A stretch of 64,000 bases of DNA, from contig JAACJP010000027.1 in NCBI GenBank assembly GCA_013368375.1, positions 124,001-188,000 of the forward strand, read 5' to 3'. The stretch is from Tricholomella constricta (taxonomy: Eukaryota > Basidiomycota > Agaricomycetes > Agaricales > Lyophyllaceae). The notes under the pieces are model-generated. The model had not been told where the DNA came from. It worked only from the letters and a program-made list of their open reading frames with translations, and ran no database searches. Shown piece by piece: positions 58,201-64,000 of this stretch. The position numbers were made by a program, and so were the translations under genes. The first letter of the stretch is position 1. Every line of letters starts with the position of its first letter.

Positions 58201-60302
58201 ATGGCGACGCTCGGAAACACTATCGGCGCTGCCTTCCTGGGCACAGTGTTCGCTGCCGTGTATGTGCTCATCATCATATCTGGTACATACCCAGCAACTT
58301 GGCTGATTCGGTCTGGGAAAGGCTTTACGGCGTCACCAATCTCCAGGTTTACCTGTATTTTCAGAATTACCGCAATGACTGGCGTGTACAAAAATATTCT
58401 GTGCGTACGGATCTCTCTTTCCCCCCCCCCCGTGCTCAATGGCTGATGTGGATGCGCCCAGGTCGCTCTCCTTTGGTCGGTCGATCTCTTATCCGCAAAT
58501 TCAAGTCGGCTGAACCTCTGCTAGGGTGTTGGACACCATCCACCTGTCTTTGACAATCGCGGCTGTGTATCATTATCTTATAGATTCATTTGGGATTCTG
58601 GCGGCTCTGGAGCTCGTTGCTTGGTGCGTTCCCCCGTTTCCTTCCCACCCTCTCAATCCAATCTAATCGATTATTCCGTGCAGGGCCTTCAAGGTGAGAT
58701 CTCCCGACATGCCCCCGCGCGTGACTCTGTGTTGAACTTTCCACTTCCCCAGCTTCAAATAGCCATAAATGTAACGTCCAACCGACATATTCGTGTTGCC
58801 ATCGCAAAAGTTGAATGACCCCACGACAGGTTATTATTATCTGTGTAGTGCAAACGCTATACGCCATACGGGTGTGGAAACGTGAGTGCTTCCCGCCAGC
58901 GTGGACACGCGAAGTGCAAATTGACGTTCGCCTTTAGTCGGACGCCACTATCAGCGCATTTGGCCCATCCTCGTGGTAAGTTTTCTCCACGTGCTGCGGC
59001 TTTTTCACATGTTTTCTGATCGAACACCCACGCACACAGGCCGTTGTTGTTGCCAGCGGTTATGGTGGGTTCTTGTGCCACGCTTCCTTTGGAATGATCA
59101 CTCATTTTGCGGCTGCGCCGTCTATCAGCTATCGGCATAAGTAAGTCGCCGTGATTTTCCAAGAAATTGCACAGTACTTACCTATGACGTCCAGTTCTTG
59201 CCGTGAAGACGTGAGTTCGACCGTATTGGGATTTTTTGGCCAGGACGTTGAGGAGTCGTCGTCGCGCATAGGTACAACATCAAGACCTTCGCCGACCTCG
59301 ATGAGATGTCGGTAAGTCTCTTTTTTCACGGGCTTCCAGTCGGGTGTTTATAATTCTATAATTAGTGGGTCGTCTACGCGTCCTTCTCATGGTCAACAGG
59401 CATCGACATCGTCATTGCGACGGCCATGTGCTTCTATCTCATCAGGAGCAAATCCGGATTCTCCGGGTACGTGGTATTTGACATGATATCGAGCTCTTTC
59501 TTTGAGTTGTTAAAGAGGGATTCGCTTTCTAAGGACTAACAACAAAATCATGATTATCATCCGCATGACTCTTATCTCCGGATTTTTGACGAGGTATGTT
59601 TCCTTGTCTCGCATTTACTTTCAAGTATGCGAGTTTGACTGACTGGAGCGCCTTTGTAGTGCCTGCTCACTTGCCGCTCTCATTACCGTATGTGCTTTGA
59701 GCCAGCGCGTGCTGTTTCCCATATCTCAGTTTTTCTTTAGTATGCTGCGATGCCATACAACCTAGTATTCCTCGGCATAGAATTCCTCCTCACCAAACGT
59801 GCGCTTATTCCATCTCCTCCCACCCCCCCCTCTCACCATTAACTTGTGTTCTGCAGTATACATCAACAGTTTCCTCGCCATGTACGAACACTATTTCATC
59901 CTCCTTTACTGGGCAACTCATCTCAGAGTTGTTCGCCCCCATAGGTTAAACGCTCGCCAGAGCGTCCGCGACAGAGATACATCACCAGGAAACTCGCTCA
60001 GCATCACCAAAATCATGAACATCCGCACCACCACATCATCACACGTGGTCACGAGTGGCGAGCCGTTCGAGTCAGAGGACAGCAAGGTTTGTTTTCTATA
60101 TGTTCTTCATTGCGATTCCTTGACCACTGACTATTTTTTTGTTCTGTAAAAACAAAAACAGAACGTCATGCACCTCTCACCACTCGGTCAATACAGAAAT
60201 GAGTTCGAATCGAACCCCAGTGTGGAGGACAAGCGGCCCGATGATGACCACACGCGCGGTGTACGTAACCCTCTTTCCCGGTTCGATCCTTGCACTTTTT
60301 AA
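58201..60302 (+). CDS. Seven-helix membrane protein, DUF6534-like
   Basis: Many short exons from the ATG at 58201 (MATLGNTIGAAFLGTVFAAV) to the TAA at 60,300-60,302. The exon chain gives LYGVTNLQVYLYFQNYRNDW, VLDTIHLSLTIAAVYHYLI, LQIAINVTSNRHIRV, WVVYASFSWSTGIDIVIATA, MIIIRMTLISGFLTSACSL and LVFLGIEFLLTKLYINSFLA, about seven hydrophobic helices, then a hydrophilic C-tail ending NPLSRFDPCTF. This matches the DUF6534 family, numerous in Agaricomycetes, plasma-membrane-like and of unknown function. A receptor role is often guessed but not shown here. Confidence 0.82.
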
Positions 60303-60990
60303 CGTGATCATCGACGTGTTACAGTACCCGGTCATCGAGGTCGTCTCCACTCCACCCGCGCGGGGGTACAGAGGCGACAATCACAACCCTGTTTAGGGAC
60401 TCTTTTTCTCTTTCGGGACACTTGTATATAAGGTAGCCAGGTGTTTTTCTTTTTTATGCTACCTCGTTGGATCATGACCTCCTTTGTTCTTCTATTCAAA
60501 AGTTGGTAAACACATGGTTCGGAAGTTAAATCAAGTCGCATGGAACTGTACAGTAGTCATTAAGTTAAGGATGAAGACAAAGAAAGACATACTATTACCC
60601 GTAACGGACACGAACGTACCCCGTGAGCGCGTGAGCGATGTGAATGTTAGTAATTGAACAACGAATCAACGACGCACGTTCGTCCGGACTCCGGACTCTT
60701 AACCTTAACGCATCTCGGAGTCAAAAGTCGTCGTCGTACGTCGTACATATCCAGCCTGAGCGCTGAGCCTGAGCTCGGCGCGTGTAGGAGATCGGCAGAA
60801 CACGGCCCCATGCTTATACACGAAAAAGGCACCGATTGCGCCATGGATCGCCGCTCCCCTCCATATGCGCGTATGCATGAATAATGCGATAATGCCCAGC
60901 CATAAAAACTTTTACGCTTCATGCAACTTGCGCCCCGCACGCCCTCCACCACAAATATCGACACTTGTCCCTGTCCCCCCCCCCACAAAT
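60303..60990. other. Intergenic, transaldolase promoter region
   Basis: No exon recognised. A pyrimidine-rich stretch (runs of C near 60,975-60,983) lies just upstream of the transaldolase start, as is common for fungal promoters. Confidence 0.45.
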
Positions 60991-62407
60991 ATGATCCCGA
61001 ACGTGACCGTCACCGCTCTGGAGGCACTCCACCAATCCGGGATCGTCATCGCTTCCGACACCGGCGAGTACCTGAGTGAGTCCCGCCCGCCGCCCATCCG
61101 TCATCATCATCATCGCCGTCATAAAAGATAAATAAGGTTTCTAACGTAAACATAAAAATCATTGATCGTCATGATCGAAAAAACCTCGCAGAAATAGGAG
61201 AGTTTTTCCCTCAGGATGCCACGACGAACCCGTCCCTGGTGTTTGCAGCCCTCCAGAAGCCGGAGTATGCGCACTTGGTGGAGGATGCGGTCCGCTATGC
61301 GATGGCCCGAAGCGCGTCACGGAGCGTTGAGGCTCAGACTGAGCTTGCGTGCGATTACCTCGTAAGTCGTCCACGTCCATATGTCCCTGATCGGCCCTCT
61401 CACGTTTCGGTAGCTCGTGCAAGTCGGCATCCAGATCCTAAACATCATACCCGGGAGAGTCTCCATCTCCGTCGACCCGCGTCTCGCAAACGACCATGAC
61501 GCCATCATCGCAAAGGTCCGTCCAGTCGCCTTGCCACTCTCCCTGATTGATGCCACTTACACGATTCCTTCCCTCTCCTTCCTCACTGTAATGTAATGTA
61601 ACATAGGGCCGGAACCTCGTATCCATCTTCGAAGAGCTAGGCTATCCCCGCGAACGCGTGCTCATCAAGATCCCCGCGACGTACTCGGGCATCCTCGCCG
61701 CTCAAGCACTCGAGACACCAATTCAGTTGCCGAACGGGACATCAAGCAAGCCCATCCACACCAATGCGACACTGATTTTCGGCCTGGTGCAAGCTTTGGC
61801 ATGCGCCCAAGCCGGGATCTCAGTGATCTCACCCTTCATCGGGCGCGTGAAGGATTGGTGGGCCGTGCGCCATGCTCAACTCAACAATCACAACGGGAAT
61901 GCAACACAACCACAACCTCTCTCAGAGCACCCCGGGATCCAGCTCGTCCGCACCATCCGCTCCGCCTACACATCCTACGGGCACTCTACCAGCATCATGG
62001 CTGCCGGCTTCCGCAGCGTCGACGAGATCGTCGAGCTGGGGAGGCACGGCTCGAGGGGAGGTCCGGACCTCGTCACGCTCCCGCCTGAACTCCTCGATGG
62101 GCTACGGAAGCGTGACACGCAAGGCGTCGTTCACCCCCCCAACACCAACACCAACACCAACGGCAAAATGGTTCATGATATTACGATCACTGAAAAAGCA
62201 CCGGAGCCTCGGTATATCGCTCTCGGCGGGGATGTGGTGTCGGCTGCAGCTGCGGAGGCGGCGTTCGTGGAGGACCTGGGGAAGGAGGGGATAGCAGTTG
62301 ATAAAGTCCCGGAGGGGTTGGCGAAGTTCTCTGTGGATGCGAAGGGCCTGGAGGACCTCCTGCGTGGGATGATAACACGCAGCATCGACGCGTCGGCCAG
62401 GCTATAG
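60991..62407 (+). CDS. Transaldolase (pentose phosphate pathway)
   Basis: Transfers a dihydroxyacetone unit between sugar phosphates. Four exons, 60991-61075, 61192-61361, 61414-61515 and 61607-62407, total 1158 nt (385 residues), longer than the usual about 320-330. Seen: [11 protein letters not shown] at strand 1, [12 protein letters not shown] with the Schiff-base Lys, [30 protein letters not shown], and [19 protein letters not shown] low-complexity insert (NTNTNTNGK) and a long C-terminal region ([16 protein letters not shown]) account for part of the extra length. It may be a divergent paralogue rather than the main housekeeping enzyme. Confidence 0.9.
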
Positions 62408-62501
62408 GCCGCTTTTTTTTGGGTTGTCGTTTTTTTCGCAGTGGAGTGAGTTATCGTTATTTCATCGTGATCTTGAGAGGTGTCGTGGATAGGAAGGATA
62501 A

Positions 62502-64000
62502 TCATGTTTGTATTTCAACCTGTGGTAGTTGTAGTGGTAGTGCCGTTTGACTGTCGAATGCCCACGTCTTTATTGAGGCGTCGAGTGTAACAGGATGTGG
62601 CCGACCCCTCCGCCTGATCCCCCTCATTTCGCAGGTTGGGACAGTTCCAGCATCGTGGGAGTCAGCTTCTGAATCGACGGATTCCTCAGAGTCCGACGAC
62701 TCAGAAGCATCAGTAGGATGAAAATGCCGGGACCCAGAGGCAGACAATAACAGTGATCGATGGGGATGGAAAGCTACAGACCCGATAGCATCTGACACCA
62801 CGCATATCAGAGGGGCAAATATATAATATATGAGGCTGGAAATGTCACTCACCACCATGAGCATCGAACTCCAACGCTGCATAGCTTTCCTCTGCTTCGG
62901 AGGAGGAGATCTCCTCGGATGGTTCAACGGGAGTATCTGGGCCTTGAAGATCAAAGAATGATACTTTGCCGTTCTGATAAAGGGGAGATCCAAAACCGTT
63001 CGTCAACTTGCTCATAAATAGCACCCACCTGATCCCCGGAGCTGAGCCAACATCCACCTAAATCAACATCAAATCTGAATTTCTGATTCGTCCTTCCATG
63101 TACGTCTCTAAAACGATACACCTTCACGGGCGCGTCGACATTCGAGCGTATATCCCAGCTATAAATAGCGCCATGTCGACGATACGCTGCGTACATCATG
63201 TGAGGCCTCGCGGGATTGAAGTTGATCTCCAAACGTCGTGATTAGGATGGTGTTGCGGTGGATGAATGAGGGGAACGAACCTGTGTGACACCAGCGGGTG
63301 GGCCCCCAGAGACGAACATGACAGGTTCGGCGCCATGAGCTTCGCTGAACATGGCTATATTGGATAAGGTTGGGGAAAGACTTCCAGCCGCATACATGTC
63401 CGATCCTTGTGAAGGTACGAATGCCAAAGCAGAAATGATACCTGAAATATATGGTGTAGGTATGCGAGGGTGATACGTAGTCAGCATGACGTTATTCATA
63501 CCTTTCAATCCATCTTTGCTCTTCTTGGATGGTGTTGTCGGAAGCCGAGTTCCTTCACCTGGGCGATTGACATCAAAGACCTCGACCGCATCTTCGAATC
63601 CACAATAAAGCCTGTCCCAAAAGTCGTTGAAATAAGATGCTGGTTAAAGCGGGAGACACGAACCTTTCAGCTGAGATATTGAATGCTAAACTATGCGGGG
63701 CGATTTGTCGTTCACGATGGTCGACAATCCTATACGAGGCGCGCAGCTATATCTGAAATTAGGTTGACGACATGCCGTGTCGCACAGACATACCCTTCCA
63801 TCCGAGGCATCGAGTAGTTTTACAGGGCATTCCCGGACAGAGGCGACGAAACAAAAGGAAGCGGGGTCAATGGGGCTCGCTGTGGGATACCAGATGAAAT
63901 CAAGGATGGGAGATGGTTGTGCGAATACTCGGTCCGGTGCCTGGCTGGGTTTTGCTGCGGTGATAGTAAGTACTGGTGTCAGTTTGATTGGTCATAACAG
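62502..64000 (-). CDS. WD40 protein resembling WRAP53/TCAB1, 5' end beyond window
   Basis: The minus-strand gene enters from the right edge and stops at 62,502-62,504. Exons in coding order give SPILDFIWYPTASP, FVASVRECPVKLLDASDG, LRASYRIVDHR, HSLAFNISAERFYCGFEDAV, VFDVNRPGEGT, IISALAFVPSQGSDMYAAGS, INFNPARPHMMYAAYRRHG, YSWDIRSN and IGSVAFHPHRSLLLSASGSR. The Cys-Pro-Val-Lys-Leu-Leu-Asp-Ala start and Arg-Pro-Gly-Glu-Gly are typical of the WRAP53 family (Cajal-body RNA and telomerase RNA trafficking in animals). It includes an acidic Ser-rich linker (ASESSDSEESVDSE). The fungal role is not established. Convergent with the transaldolase, 94 bp apart. Confidence 0.8.

Noticed and set aside
60200..60225. 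GTTCGAATC-like tRNA B box
   Set aside because: It lies within the last coding exons of the DUF6534-like gene and no cloverleaf or A box is present upstream.

Overview
This window reads as nuclear DNA of a basidiomycete fungus, most likely a mushroom-forming Agaricomycete. Genes are dense, run on both strands, and are cut by many introns of about 40-65 nt with GT-AG ends. Families typical of Agaricomycetes are present: FunK1 kinases, a seven-helix DUF6534-like membrane protein, KDZ transposons and TET/JBP dioxygenases. Exon boundaries were worked out by hand from frame, splice sites and remembered family motifs. No alignment or search was run.

1-26.7 kb is mostly housekeeping sequence with isolated mobile DNA. 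In order: a dynamin-like GTPase split by a complete 3.17-kb Tc1/mariner-type transposon with a TA target duplication; an aldehyde dehydrogenase with a 9-nt exon; a 417-bp hAT-type MITE with an 8-bp target duplication; a P-loop GTPase with a coiled-coil tail; an HNH protein fused to a BLES03/DUF1917 domain; an old tandem duplication; a small membrane protein; an F-box protein; the complex III hinge protein QCR6, whose model needs a 2-nt and a 4-nt exon; methionine sulfoxide reductase A; and a UPF1-like SF1 helicase.

26.7-49.3 kb is an accessory island. At its centre is an apparent 18.2-kb KDZ composite transposon (about 28,751-46,920). It carries a KDZ transposase, a TET/JBP-type dioxygenase directly upstream in the same orientation, and three further genes: a large protein with a Thr/Pro/Asn repeat tail, a protein ending in an RNase H1 N-terminal (viroplasmin-like) domain, and a small basic protein. 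Each end has four TTTGCAAA palindromes with mirrored spacing (36-36-24 and 34-34-22 bp), and a TGTTGAT direct repeat lies 19 bp outside each outermost palindrome. A Ty1/copia retrotransposon with two LTRs that look identical and a CTCAA target duplication sits inside the KDZ transposase gene. On both sides of the KDZ element lie FunK1 kinase copies in the same orientation (the left one broken) and fragments of the helicase gene, so the locus was rearranged by segmental duplication.

49.3-64 kb returns to single-copy genes: a cytochrome P450, the exosome nuclease DIS3/RRP44, a DUF6534-like membrane protein, a transaldolase, and a WRAP53/TCAB1-like WD40 protein that runs off the right edge.

The most notable result is the KDZ-TET composite: a mobile unit that pairs a transposase with a predicted DNA-modifying dioxygenase and several uncharacterised cargo genes, now apparently stopped by a recent copia insertion.
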